A DNA stretch of 19,918 bases from SIG480 sp045595365 (GTDB lineage Bacteria; Bacillota; Clostridia; Oscillospirales; JAAYXM01). This document shows positions 1 through 7,069 of the stretch, in pieces. The notes below the pieces were generated by a model. It saw only the letters and a list, made by a program, of their open reading frames with translations, was not told the DNA's origin and searched no databases. Position 1 is the stretch's first letter. The number at the start of each line of letters is the position of its first letter. The position numbers were made by a program, and so were the translations under genes. The DNA lies in the NCBI GenBank assembly GCA_045595365.1, contig JAZOAI010000008.1:1-19918 (forward strand). Reading direction: 5' to 3'.

Positions 1-1
1 A

Positions 2-607
2 GTTGCAGACAAAGCCGGCGAGGTTTATGAAGCAGGCAAAACAATCACCAAAGTTGACGAATCGGCGAAAAACCTGACCAAGGCAAGAAAGAAGCTTTCT
101 GATGTTTCAAGCTACGCCGGTGAGGTGTCAGATGCGGCAAACGATTATGCGAGAAGCGCACAAAACGGGTTTTCGCTTTCGGAAGTTCTCAAAAACTCTC
201 AGAACCCGCTTGATGAAATGGCAAACCATACGGAATATGTCGCAAGAACCTCGCCTGTGGATATCCCGAGTAACGCCGAGGTAATAATGGACGTAAAGCC
301 GAACGGATATTACCAAATGGAATACAGATATCAGAATCCTGATGATGGGTATATGTATAATAGCCGTTGGCACACCAAAACTCCCGATGCTCCAAGTTAT
401 CAGGGAGATTCTTGGGTGGTTGAGAAAGAAATTAAAGGGATCGGATATGGTAAAAATCACAGAAAAGGTGAGCGAAAGGTTTTGCTTGATGACGGAACCT
501 GGATTGACGGGGATATCTGGGATTTTGCTAAAAAAGCAAGGGAAAGAAGAACACCAGAGCAAAAGGAACTTTTGCGCCGAGGGCATATTGTCCCAAGGAT
601 AAAGTAA
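2..607 (+). CDS. C-terminal part of a probable polymorphic toxin (5' end outside the window)
   Basis: An open frame enters from the left edge and ends with TAA at 605-607, giving about 201 residues with no start in view; an internal ATG at 125 is not the likely start because the frame is open upstream. The first ~75 residues are Ala/Lys/Glu-rich and look helical, like the linker before a toxin tip. The last ~110 residues are a compact charged and aromatic domain with motifs such as RWHTKTPDAP and DDGTWIDGDIWDF, ending in a basic tail. A small acidic gene starts 13 bases downstream. This order, a long protein with a distinct C-terminal domain then a small acidic gene, is the usual layout of a contact-dependent or secreted toxin and its immunity gene. 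I do not recognise the toxin family, so the activity is unknown; the toxin call is inference from context and domain layout. Confidence 0.6.
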   Translation, partial: VADKAGEVYEAGKTITKVDESAKNLTKARKKLSDVSSYAGEVSDAANDYARSAQNGFSLSEVLKNSQNPLDEMANHTEYVARTSPVDIPSNAEVIMDVKPNGYYQMEYRYQNPDDGYMYNSRWHTKTPDAPSYQGDSWVVEKEIKGIGYGKNHRKGERKVLLDDGTWIDGDIWDFAKKARERRTPEQKELLRRGHIVPRIK

Positions 608-620
608 GGAGGGATGTATA

Positions 621-1001
621 ATGCAAAATTTAGAGAGATTTATACGAAACGAAAAATGGTACGATGAATGGTTTTATGGTGATCACGAAATGACGTTGAC
701 AATTAAAGAAAATCCGAATTTTTATCTTCATATTTGGGGAGGGTATTTTAATTTTATCCTTCGAGACGCCCTCACAGTTGGAGATTGTTGGATAGGCTTC
801 ACCCGTGACAACCAGGAGATCATAAGAACCTATAGCAGAGATGTGGTGGAAATAGAGAACCTTGATGAGTACATAACCGACCTTCTTTTGTATAAGTATG
901 CAGAACGTGATGAAGAAGATTCGGAAGTATATCAGCTCATTCTCGATTTTCTTACCTTCGCAAAAGAAAACAACCTGACGGTTCTGGCAGAATACGAATA
1001 A
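621..1001 (+). CDS. Probable immunity protein to the upstream toxin
   Basis: This is a 126-residue acidic, aromatic-rich soluble protein with no signal peptide or membrane segment. It starts at ATG 621 behind a GGAGGG ribosome binding site at 608-613, only 13 bases after the upstream toxin-like gene, so the two are probably co-transcribed. The N-terminal half is rich in Trp/Tyr/Phe and looks like beta structure (around FYLHIWGGYFNFIL, residues 35-48); the C-terminal half looks helical and acidic. Size, charge and position fit a cognate immunity protein that neutralises the toxin in the cytoplasm. I do not recognise the family; the role is inferred from position. A perfect hairpin terminator follows at 1019-1048. 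Confidence 0.55.
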   Translation: MQNLERFIRNEKWYDEWFYGDHEMTLTIKENPNFYLHIWGGYFNFILRDALTVGDCWIGFTRDNQEIIRTYSRDVVEIENLDEYITDLLLYKYAERDEEDSEVYQLILDFLTFAKENNLTVLAEYE

Positions 1002-1018
1002 AACGCAACAAAATCTGT

Positions 1019-1048
1019 ACAGAGCAAGGGATCACTCCCTTGCTCTGT
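1019..1048. terminator. Bidirectional intrinsic terminator
   Basis: A perfect 13-bp stem (ACAGAGCAAGGGA, 1019-1031) pairs with 1036-1048 around a TCAC loop. It sits between the convergent immunity gene and folA. The T-run is short on the plus strand and somewhat better on the minus strand (ATTTTG), so it may end both transcripts. Confidence 0.8.
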
Positions 1049-1065
1049 TTCACGTTTCATATCAT

Positions 1066-1554
1066 TTATTTAACCCTGCTGTATGTTAAAAATGCAAAGT
1101 AAATTCCGCCACTTTCTTTCATGGGTGAGCGGTATGTGATTTTCCACTCCTTATTCTCATCGAGGTTAACGAGATGCCGGTCAGCTTCCGTTTTGGCTTC
1201 AATGCGCGTTATATAGGCCGTGTCGCAATAGGGGAGCATTTCGCGGTAAATGCTTTCTCCGCCTATAACAAAGACATCCTCGCCCGGAGTATCGGAAAGC
1301 AGAGACAAAATATCTTCCGGGGTTTTGCACACCTCAGCACCCGGAACCTCGGACAGAGTTTTTGACAGAATTATGTTTCTGCGCTTCGGAAGCGGCTTCC
1401 CGCCCGGGAGAGATTCGAGAGTAGCTCTTCCCATAATAACGGTTTTCCCTGCAGTTTTTTCTCTGAAAAAGCGCATATCCTCGGGAATGGAGTAGAGAAG
1501 GTCGCCGTTCTTGCCGATTCCCCAGCCGATGTCGGCAGCTGCAATAAGATTCAT
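1066..1554 (-). CDS. folA: Dihydrofolate reductase
   Basis: The 162-residue product matches the normal length of bacterial DHFR, which reduces dihydrofolate to tetrahydrofolate with NADPH in the cytoplasm. Visible motifs are the N-terminal strand MNLIAAADIGWGIGKNG, the substrate-binding acid in SIPEDMRFF (Asp26), the NADPH motif MGRATLESLPGGKPLPKRRN (41-60) and VIGGESIYREML (96-107). The usual Trp of the G-x-LPW loop is replaced in LLYSIPEDM, a variation seen in Firmicutes. It lies 19 bases after thyA on the same strand and is almost certainly co-transcribed with it. The pairing is functional: ThyA consumes methylene-THF and releases dihydrofolate, which FolA recycles. Confidence 0.95.
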   Translation of the reverse strand: MNLIAAADIGWGIGKNGDLLYSIPEDMRFFREKTAGKTVIMGRATLESLPGGKPLPKRRNIILSKTLSEVPGAEVCKTPEDILSLLSDTPGEDVFVIGGESIYREMLPYCDTAYITRIEAKTEADRHLVNLDENKEWKITYRSPMKESGGIYFAFLTYSRVK

Positions 1555-1573
1555 ATACGTTCCCCTTTCTCAG

Positions 1574-2404
1574 TTAAACCGCAACGGGAATCTTGGTGTT
1601 AAACTCGTGGAACTTATAGTCCTCAAGCTTAAAGTCATCGACTGTGAAGTCGTAAAAATCAGTTTTTTTCGTATTGATAATAAGCTTCGGCGCATCATAA
1701 GCTTCTTTTTCTATAAGCTCGCGGACAAGGGGGATGTGGCGGTCGTAGATGTGCGCGTCGGCAATAACGTGAACAAGCTCGCCTGCGCGAAGCCCGCTTA
1801 CCTGAGCAAACATATGCAGAAGAATTGCATACTGGCAGGTGTTCCACCCGTTTGCAACGAGCATATCCTGAGAGCGCTGATTTAAAATTCCGTTGAGCTT
1901 GTCCCCGCTTACATTAAACGTCATGCTGTACGCGCAAGGGTATAGCTGCATATCGCAAAGCTCTTCGTGATTATAGAGGTTTGTCATAATGCGGCGGCTT
2001 GCGGGGTTGTTTTTGAGGTCAAAGAGGACTCTGTCAACCTGGTCGAACATTCCTTCGCTGTATTTGTGTTTCTTTCCAAGCTGATAGCCATAGGCCTTGC
2101 CGATAGTTCCGTCTTCATCCTGCCACGCATCCCAGATTCGGCTTTTCAGCTCAGAAACCCGGTTTGACTTCTTCTGCCATATCCACAAAAGTTCATCTAT
2201 TGCGGATTTGAGCGCAGTTCTACGCAGAGTGAGAATAGGAAACTCCTCTGACAAATCATAGCGGTTAACGAGCCCGAATTTTTTAATGGTGTGAGCAGGG
2301 GTCCCGTCCTCCCAGCGCGGGCGGACATCAAAATCAGTGTCCCACACTCCGTTTTCCAATATATCTTTGCAGTTTTCGATAAAAATAGTATCTGCGCGGC
2401 TCAT
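1574..2404 (-). CDS. thyA: Thymidylate synthase
   Basis: ThyA methylates dUMP to dTMP using methylene-tetrahydrofolate. With the start I choose, ATG at 2404-2402, the protein has 276 residues, close to the family length of about 264. A GTG at 2413 lies in frame, but it is part of the GAGGTG ribosome binding site, which is 6 bases before the ATG. Conserved segments include the catalytic cysteine in QLYPCAYSMTF (Cys157 from this start), the dUMP-binding stretch LNQRSQDMLVANGWNTCQYA, the HVIADAHIYDRH motif and a C-terminal IPVAV, the tail that closes the active site. The region around GKAYGYQLG replaces the more usual GxVYGxQW, so this is a divergent clostridial-type ThyA. It is the first gene of the thyA-folA unit, with its own promoter at 2423-2451. 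Confidence 0.95.
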   Translation of the reverse strand: MSRADTIFIENCKDILENGVWDTDFDVRPRWEDGTPAHTIKKFGLVNRYDLSEEFPILTLRRTALKSAIDELLWIWQKKSNRVSELKSRIWDAWQDEDGTIGKAYGYQLGKKHKYSEGMFDQVDRVLFDLKNNPASRRIMTNLYNHEELCDMQLYPCAYSMTFNVSGDKLNGILNQRSQDMLVANGWNTCQYAILLHMFAQVSGLRAGELVHVIADAHIYDRHIPLVRELIEKEAYDAPKLIINTKKTDFYDFTVDDFKLEDYKFHEFNTKIPVAV

Positions 2405-2422
2405 AACAATCACCTCGATACT

Positions 2423-2451
2423 ATTCTAACACAAAACGAGGCTAAAGCCAA
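2423..2451 (-). promoter_or_regulatory. Promoter of thyA-folA
   Basis: On the minus strand there is TTGGCT (2451-2446), a 17-base spacer and TAGAAT (2428-2423), preceded by TG at the extended -10 position. It lies in the 69-base gap between gpr and thyA, about 20 bases before the start codon. Confidence 0.7.
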
Positions 2452-2473
2452 CTATTTTTCAAAAATCTCACTT

Positions 2474-3373
2474 TTATGACAGAAACTCGTCCATTTCTTC
2501 TATTGTGATTCCCTTTTGCATCGCGGAATTTACGGCATATCCCAGAATTCTGCCCATATCGGCGATGTGAACGTCTATGTCCTTCGGGGTAACGAGGAGC
2601 CGTTCGCTGAAGTCCTCAAGCGCGCTGTCAGGGAGAGTTATTCTTGATGCATCGGCAAAGCTCTCTATTATCGTTGCGATGTTTATAACCGTCGGAACGC
2701 CTATTGCAATGACGGGGACACCCATAGTCCTTTGGCATATTGCGGCGCGGGAGTTTCCGACACCCGAGCCCGGGACAATTCCCGTGTCCGTTATCTGAAC
2801 GGTCTTGCAGAGTCGTTCAAGGCGCATTGAAGCGAGCGCATCAATAACGATTATGCAGTCGGGGTTGACGCTCTCTGCAACACCACGGATTATTTCGCTG
2901 GTTTCAACTCCTGTCATACCAAGCACTCCGGGGGCGACAGCTGAAACAGGGCGCATCTTCCCGAAGATTTCGGGCAGAGTATCTACAAGGTGGCGCGTTA
3001 CCATAACGTGGGAAATTGCCGAGGAGCCTATGGCGTCGGGAGTTATACCACGGTTTCCAAGCCCTGCGACGAGGACTGTTCCGTTTCCCTTCGGGAGAAG
3101 AGCGGAAAGCTCGTGTGCAACCGCGCGGATTGCGCGCGGGAAGGAATCGGTATCTCTTCTCGAAATGCCGTGGAGCTCAACCGTTGTATATGAGCCGATG
3201 GGCTTGCTGAGCTTCTTTGCCCCGTCTTCATCTAAAATTTTCACTCTTGAAACTGAAAAACCTTCGGTGACAGAGTCCCTTGCCCAGACACCGCGAAGCT
3301 CGCTTGTGCCGTCTGCGCTTTCCTGCCATATTTCGCGGGCCTCGGAGGCAAGGTCGGTTCGTGCATTGTTCAA
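2474..3373 (-). CDS. gpr: Spore germination protease GPR
   Basis: GPR is the aspartic-type endopeptidase that degrades small acid-soluble spore proteins during germination; it is made as a zymogen in the forespore. The protein contains the family landmarks RTDLASEARE near the N-terminus, GLGNRGITPDAIG (Asp113), AVAPGVLGMTG and IIVIDALAS (Asp178). These two Asp residues correspond in position to the pair reported as essential in Bacillus GPR. I choose the TTG at 3373, giving 299 residues: a GAGGTGA ribosome binding site (3381-3387) is 7 bases upstream and the product begins with the typical NNARTDLA. Longer ATG starts at 3391 and 3430 would include this binding site in the coding region and are less likely. 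The gene is divergent from rpsT, a neighbourhood also found in other Firmicutes. It marks the host as a spore former. Confidence 0.93.
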   Translation of the reverse strand: MNNARTDLASEAREIWQESADGTSELRGVWARDSVTEGFSVSRVKILDEDGAKKLSKPIGSYTTVELHGISRRDTDSFPRAIRAVAHELSALLPKGNGTVLVAGLGNRGITPDAIGSSAISHVMVTRHLVDTLPEIFGKMRPVSAVAPGVLGMTGVETSEIIRGVAESVNPDCIIVIDALASMRLERLCKTVQITDTGIVPGSGVGNSRAAICQRTMGVPVIAIGVPTVINIATIIESFADASRITLPDSALEDFSERLLVTPKDIDVHIADMGRILGYAVNSAMQKGITIEEMDEFLS

Positions 3374-3455
3374 GTAAAAATCACCTCGCATACAGGATTT
3401 ATTTTCGCATATTTTATGCTTGATATACAAATTTTTGAAAAATTTAAAAAAACTC

Positions 3456-3484
3456 TTGATTTATTCAAAGTAAAATGGTAAAAT
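3456..3484 (+). promoter_or_regulatory. Promoter of rpsT
   Basis: TTGATT (3456-3461), a 17-base spacer and TAAAAT (3479-3484) lie about 33 bases before the rpsT start. The region is AT-rich and strongly resembles a vegetative sigma-A promoter, as expected for a ribosomal protein gene. Confidence 0.75.
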
Positions 3485-3516
3485 AATTCGGTAACATAAT
3501 GAAGGAGGTGGACGCT

Positions 3517-3774
3517 TTGCCCAATATTAAATCTGCTAAGAAGCGTGTTGAACTGACAAAGGTCTATGCAGCCCGCAACCAAGCCGCCAAGTCGCAGCTT
3601 AAATCTTCACTTAAAAAGTGCGAGGCCGCTATCGAGGGCGGCATCGACGCTCCGGCCGCTTACAATACCGCAGCACAGAGCATTGATGTTGCAGTTCGCA
3701 AGGGGCTTATCCATAAGAACTGTGCAGCTCGCAAAAAGAGCAGGCTTGCTAAGAAGGCTAATGCCGCTCAGTAA
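3517..3774 (+). CDS. rpsT: Small ribosomal subunit protein S20 (bS20)
   Basis: S20 binds 16S rRNA early in assembly of the small subunit. The N-terminus PNIKSAKKRV is diagnostic, and the rest is the expected Lys/Ala-rich helical protein with the motif GLIHKNCAARKKSRLAKK near the C-terminus. I choose the TTG at 3517 (85 residues): it gives the canonical N-terminus and has a near-perfect AAGGAGG 8 bases upstream (3502-3508). An in-frame ATG at 3499 would place the ribosome binding site inside the gene. A TTG start is also used by E. coli rpsT, where the weak start takes part in autoregulation, so the same may hold here (inference). It is a single-gene unit with its own promoter and terminator. 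Confidence 0.95.
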   Translation: MPNIKSAKKRVELTKVYAARNQAAKSQLKSSLKKCEAAIEGGIDAPAAYNTAAQSIDVAVRKGLIHKNCAARKKSRLAKKANAAQ

Positions 3775-3792
3775 TCAGCTAATTTAATAATT

Positions 3793-3833
3793 AACATAAA
3801 AGGACCTGCATTTTATGCGGGTCTTTTTATGTT
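3793..3833 (+). terminator. Terminator of rpsT
   Basis: An 18-bp stem pairs 3793-3810 with 3816-3833, with two G-T wobble pairs and the loop TTTTA. The GC core (GGACCTGCA / TGCGGGTCT) is followed by a T-run contained in the 3' arm. Confidence 0.85.
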
Positions 3834-3842
3834 TAAATGCCA

Positions 3843-3870
3843 AAAATTCAATGTCGAAATTGTGAATTTT
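3843..3870. repeat. Inverted repeat upstream of the rnf promoter
   Basis: AAAATTCA (3843-3850) and TGAATTTT (3863-3870) form a perfect 8-bp inverted repeat with 12 bases between. It ends 22 bases before the -35 box of the rnf promoter, so it could be an operator. One arm includes TTGTGAA, which resembles half of a Rex (NADH-sensing repressor) site, but the other half does not match. Confidence 0.4.
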
Positions 3871-3892
3871 AGTGCGTTTTGCCGTGTAATGC

Positions 3893-3921
3893 TTGCAAGA
3901 TGTGAGCATTTGTTGTAAAAT
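3893..3921 (+). promoter_or_regulatory. Promoter of the rnf operon
   Basis: TTGCAA (3893-3898), a 17-base spacer and TAAAAT (3916-3921) lie about 60 bases upstream of rnfC. No other good promoter was seen before rnfC, and the following six genes overlap or nearly touch. Confidence 0.7.
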
Positions 3922-3983
3922 AAATATGTATAGTTTTTTTGGAGTAGGTATCGTGAAATAAAAATATATGCGAGGTGAAGAAG

Positions 3984-5324
3984 ATGCCTGTTAATTTCAA
4001 AGGAGGAATCCAGCCTGACTGGAAAAAGTCAGGATTGATGAAAAAGGTTATAGAAGAAATGGATGCTCCCGGTGAGGTTATCATTCCGCTTCTTATGCAT
4101 AAAGGGGTAATAAACAGCCCGACTGTCAATATCGGCGACAGAGTTCTGCTCGGGCAGAAAATAGGGGAGAGCGCATCTCCTGATTCGGCTCCCGTTTTTG
4201 CATCGGTATCCGGAACGGTAACAGCGATTGAACCGCGGCTTCATCCGAGCGGTGAAAAAATTCTTTCTGTTGTAATAGAAAATGACTTTGAAGACGAGCG
4301 CGAGGAAATCCCGCCCGTTCACGACAGGTTCAGAACAGTTGATCTCAAAGGGCTTGCGCTTATCGCGCGCGAGGCGGGGATTGTCGGCCTTTCGGGCAGC
4401 GCATATCCGCTTTCGGAAAAGCTTCTGGCAAGCGAGGGAAAAGTCGACACTCTCATAATAAACGGCGCAGAATGCGAGCCGTACATAAGCGCTGACAACC
4501 GCGTTATGATTGAATATACCGAAGAGGTCTACAACGGCGCAACCGTAACAGCGCGCGCACTTGGCATAAAAAATGTTCTTATGGCGGTTTCATCGGATAA
4601 GGCCGGGGCGATTGCAGAGCTTCGGAGATATCTTGCCAAAAAGCCGGGAGTCAGGCTTTGCATTCTCCACACAAAATACCCGCAAGGAGCTGAAAGGCAG
4701 ATTATTGAGAGTCTGACCGGGCGCGAGCTTGCGCCGGGGGCAGATGCAGCTGACGCGGGCGTTCTTGTTATGAACGCATCAACATCCGCGGCGCTTGCCC
4801 GGGCAGTCAGTGAGGGAATTGCGCTGACTTCAAGGGTGGTGACCGTTGCGGGCAGCGCGGTTGCAAACCCCAAGAACCTTCTTGTAAGGATAGGCACTCC
4901 CATAGGCAAGCTCTTTGATGCCTGCGGAGGCTTTCTCGAGCATCCCGAAAAAATAATAATGGGCGGCCCGCTTATGGGGGATTCCCAGGCGTCTCTCGAT
5001 GTCCCTGTTATAAAAGGAACAAACGGAGTTCTTGCGTTTTCCGAGGGAGAGGGAAAAGCAAAAGCGGAGACAAGCTGTATCCATTGCGGAAAATGTGTCG
5101 GTGCTTGCCCTATGAATCTCTCGCCTCTTTATATATACCGCGCATATCGGGCAGGGAAGCTTTCGGAATGTGACGAATATAACATTTCAGACTGCATTGA
5201 GTGCGGATGCTGTGCATATGTCTGCCCGGCGAGGATTTCCCTGGTCGCGGCATTTCGGGCAGTGAAGAAGAAGCTGTCCGAGACTGTTTCAGAAAGTACG
5301 GAGGAAAACACAAATGAAGATTAA
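3984..5324 (+). CDS. rnfC: Electron transport complex protein RnfC (divergent flavin loop)
   Basis: RnfC is the peripheral cytoplasmic subunit that in standard Rnf complexes carries the NAD(H)/FMN site and two [4Fe-4S] clusters. The 446-residue protein has an N-terminal biotinyl/lipoyl-like RnfC domain, an SLBB-type segment with NGAECEPYISADNR (160-173), the HTKYPQGAERQ motif (229-239), and two cluster motifs: CIHCGKCVGAC (Cys365/368/371/375) and CIECGCCAYVC (Cys404/407/410/414). I start at ATG 3984, which has GAGGTG 6 bases upstream; the in-frame GTG at 3975 is part of that site. The glycine-rich loop, normally like GMGGATFPTH, reads GLSGSAYPLS (135-144), a departure at the flavin site. rnfD begins 11 bases before the end of this gene. 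Confidence 0.93.
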   Translation: MPVNFKGGIQPDWKKSGLMKKVIEEMDAPGEVIIPLLMHKGVINSPTVNIGDRVLLGQKIGESASPDSAPVFASVSGTVTAIEPRLHPSGEKILSVVIENDFEDEREEIPPVHDRFRTVDLKGLALIAREAGIVGLSGSAYPLSEKLLASEGKVDTLIINGAECEPYISADNRVMIEYTEEVYNGATVTARALGIKNVLMAVSSDKAGAIAELRRYLAKKPGVRLCILHTKYPQGAERQIIESLTGRELAPGADAADAGVLVMNASTSAALARAVSEGIALTSRVVTVAGSAVANPKNLLVRIGTPIGKLFDACGGFLEHPEKIIMGGPLMGDSQASLDVPVIKGTNGVLAFSEGEGKAKAETSCIHCGKCVGACPMNLSPLYIYRAYRAGKLSECDEYNISDCIECGCCAYVCPARISLVAAFRAVKKKLSETVSESTEENTNED

Positions 5325-6369
5325 CAAAAAACAGCTTCTGATGTCATCGTCTCCGCATATAAGAACAGAAGATGGCACGCGCTCGATAATGCTTGATGTA
5401 ATAGTCGCGCTGCTTTTCCCCCTTATTATGGCCGTGTATTTTTTCGGCTGGCGCGCAATAACTATCTCTGTCATATCGGTTGTTTCCGCCGTCAGCTTTG
5501 AATGGGGATACTGCCGCCTGACAAAGAAGGCTGCAACGACGGGAGATTTGTCGGCAGTTGTAACAGGGCTTATGCTTGCCCTTTGCCTGCCGGTATCAGC
5601 TCCGCTCTGGATGCCAGTTATAGGCGGTTTTTTTGCAATAGTAATCGTAAAACAGCTTTATGGCGGCCTTGGGAAAAACTTCTTAAACCCCGCCCTTTCC
5701 GCACAGGCGTTTCTATTTTCCTGGCCGGCGCTGATTTCATTGTGGACGAAGCCGAGCCTCGGGACCCTCGCGCTTCCGGCATTCGGGAGTGTTTCGCGGA
5801 AGGCTCTCTCACCTGATGTAATTGCATCTGTCACGCCACTTGCAAAGATGAAGCTCGGATATCTCCCGGCTACTGCGATGGGCGATGCCGATGTCATAAC
5901 AAGCCTGCGCGATGCGGCAATGGGAAACGTTGCGGGGTGTATGGGAGAGGTTTCGGCAGTAGTTATTTTAGCGGCGGCAATATATCTTCTTATCCGGCAC
6001 GTCATAACAATCCATATTCCTGCATCATATATTCTGACGGTGGCAGTTCTTACGTTCATTTTCCCTTTGGGAGAGAATGCAAACTATTTATGGTCACTTT
6101 TCAGTGTTTTATCAGGTGGGCTCTTGTTTGGTGCGGTCTTTATGGCGACCGACTATACGACAAGTCCGACATCTCCTCGTGGCAGGATAATATACGGAAT
6201 CGGCTGCGGAGTGCTGACAGTTCTCCTGCGATATTTCGGAGCATATAACGAGGGCGTAACTTTTGCGATTCTTGCAATGAACTGTCTCGCGCCCTTTATA
6301 GACCGAACCTTCAGACCCCGCAGATATGGCGTGAAAAAGGGAAAGGCAGGTGCAGGAGATGAAGAATAA
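5314..6369 (+). CDS. rnfD: Electron transport complex protein RnfD
   Basis: RnfD is a polytopic membrane subunit, homologous to NqrB, that carries a covalently bound FMN. The 351-residue sequence is hydrophobic with about ten likely membrane segments. It starts with the typical SSSPHIRTEDGTRSIMLDV, and has GGLGKNFLNPALSAQAFLF (117-135) and DYTTSPTSPRGR near the C-terminus. The flavinylation site is likely Thr174 in ASVTPLA, matching the family pattern S-x-T-P-L. So, unlike RnfA and RnfE, the key residue here is kept. The ATG overlaps the end of rnfC by 11 bases, and the 3' end overlaps rnfG, indicating translational coupling. Confidence 0.93.
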   Translation: MKINKKQLLMSSSPHIRTEDGTRSIMLDVIVALLFPLIMAVYFFGWRAITISVISVVSAVSFEWGYCRLTKKAATTGDLSAVVTGLMLALCLPVSAPLWMPVIGGFFAIVIVKQLYGGLGKNFLNPALSAQAFLFSWPALISLWTKPSLGTLALPAFGSVSRKALSPDVIASVTPLAKMKLGYLPATAMGDADVITSLRDAAMGNVAGCMGEVSAVVILAAAIYLLIRHVITIHIPASYILTVAVLTFIFPLGENANYLWSLFSVLSGGLLFGAVFMATDYTTSPTSPRGRIIYGIGCGVLTVLLRYFGAYNEGVTFAILAMNCLAPFIDRTFRPRRYGVKKGKAGAGDEE

Positions 6370-7069
6370 AAAACTGAGCTTTCCGAAAATCACCTTTCCG
6401 GTGCTTTCTCCGGAGCAGAAGCGCGAACTTTTAAAGCTTGTGCTTATTCTCACAGCTTTTCTTGCATCAGCTGCGCTTATTCTCAGCGGGCTGTTCAATC
6501 TTCTCAGACCGTTAGCTGAAAGAAGAGAAGAAAAACGAATCCTAAGCGCTATGGAAAAAGTTTTCCCTGCGGATTCATATGAGGCCTTTGAGCATAATTT
6601 TGATAAGGCTCTCGGCGTTTTATCGGCCAAAAAGGTCATTACCGCCGGCGAAACCACGGGATACTGCATTGAAACCTCTGCAAACGGATATGAAAACCGA
6701 GTGCATATTGTTGTGGGGATAGATTTGCAGGGCGCGGTGACAGGAGTCGAAATTCTCTCAATAAAAGAAACTCCCGGTTATGGTGACCGCATTGACGACT
6801 ATGAGTTTCTCTCTCGTTTTAACGGTAAAAACTCCGAGCTTACGGTTGTTCGGGGGGAGGCTGACGACGACAACGAGATATCGGCAGTTTCAGGAGCGAC
6901 GGTTTCCTCAAACGCAATAAAAGAAGGCGTCAATCACGCGATAGCAGCCGTTTCACAGCTTCGTGCAGAGGAAAAGGCAAAGGAAGCTGAAGAAGCCGCA
7001 GCAGCATTGGCGGCGGCAGAGGCAGCGCAAGCAGAGGAAACGGTGCCGACAGAGGAGGAGCGAGAATGA
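6350..7069 (+). CDS. rnfG: Electron transport complex protein RnfG (FMN-binding)
   Basis: RnfG is anchored by one N-terminal membrane segment (about 28-50) and carries a covalent FMN in its extracytoplasmic domain. Family motifs seen are KETPGYGDRI (139-148) and the flavinylation motif SGATVSS (181-187, Thr184). Either the GTG at 6350 (AAGGGA upstream) or the ATG at 6359 could be the start; both overlap rnfD, and I keep the longer one, 239 residues. After residue ~205 there is an Ala/Glu-rich low-complexity tail of about 35 residues that standard RnfG proteins do not need. An ApbE-type flavin transferase would be required for FMN attachment; none is encoded in this window. Confidence 0.92.
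   Translation: MQEMKNKKLSFPKITFPVLSPEQKRELLKLVLILTAFLASAALILSGLFNLLRPLAERREEKRILSAMEKVFPADSYEAFEHNFDKALGVLSAKKVITAGETTGYCIETSANGYENRVHIVVGIDLQGAVTGVEILSIKETPGYGDRIDDYEFLSRFNGKNSELTVVRGEADDDNEISAVSGATVSSNAIKEGVNHAIAAVSQLRAEEKAKEAEEAAAALAAAEAAQAEETVPTEEERE

Noticed and set aside
2805..3377. 190-codon plus-strand frame opposite gpr
   Set aside because: It is a shadow of the GPR gene with low-complexity Ser/Arg-rich content and no ribosome binding site.
3405..3455. Forespore sigma-G type promoter for gpr
   Set aside because: CATAAAA near 3413-3419 resembles a -10, but no matching -35 at proper distance was found.
6112..6669. 185-codon minus-strand frame opposite rnfD/rnfG
   Set aside because: It crosses the rnfD-rnfG junction on the opposite strand; both rnf genes are clear, so this frame is chance.
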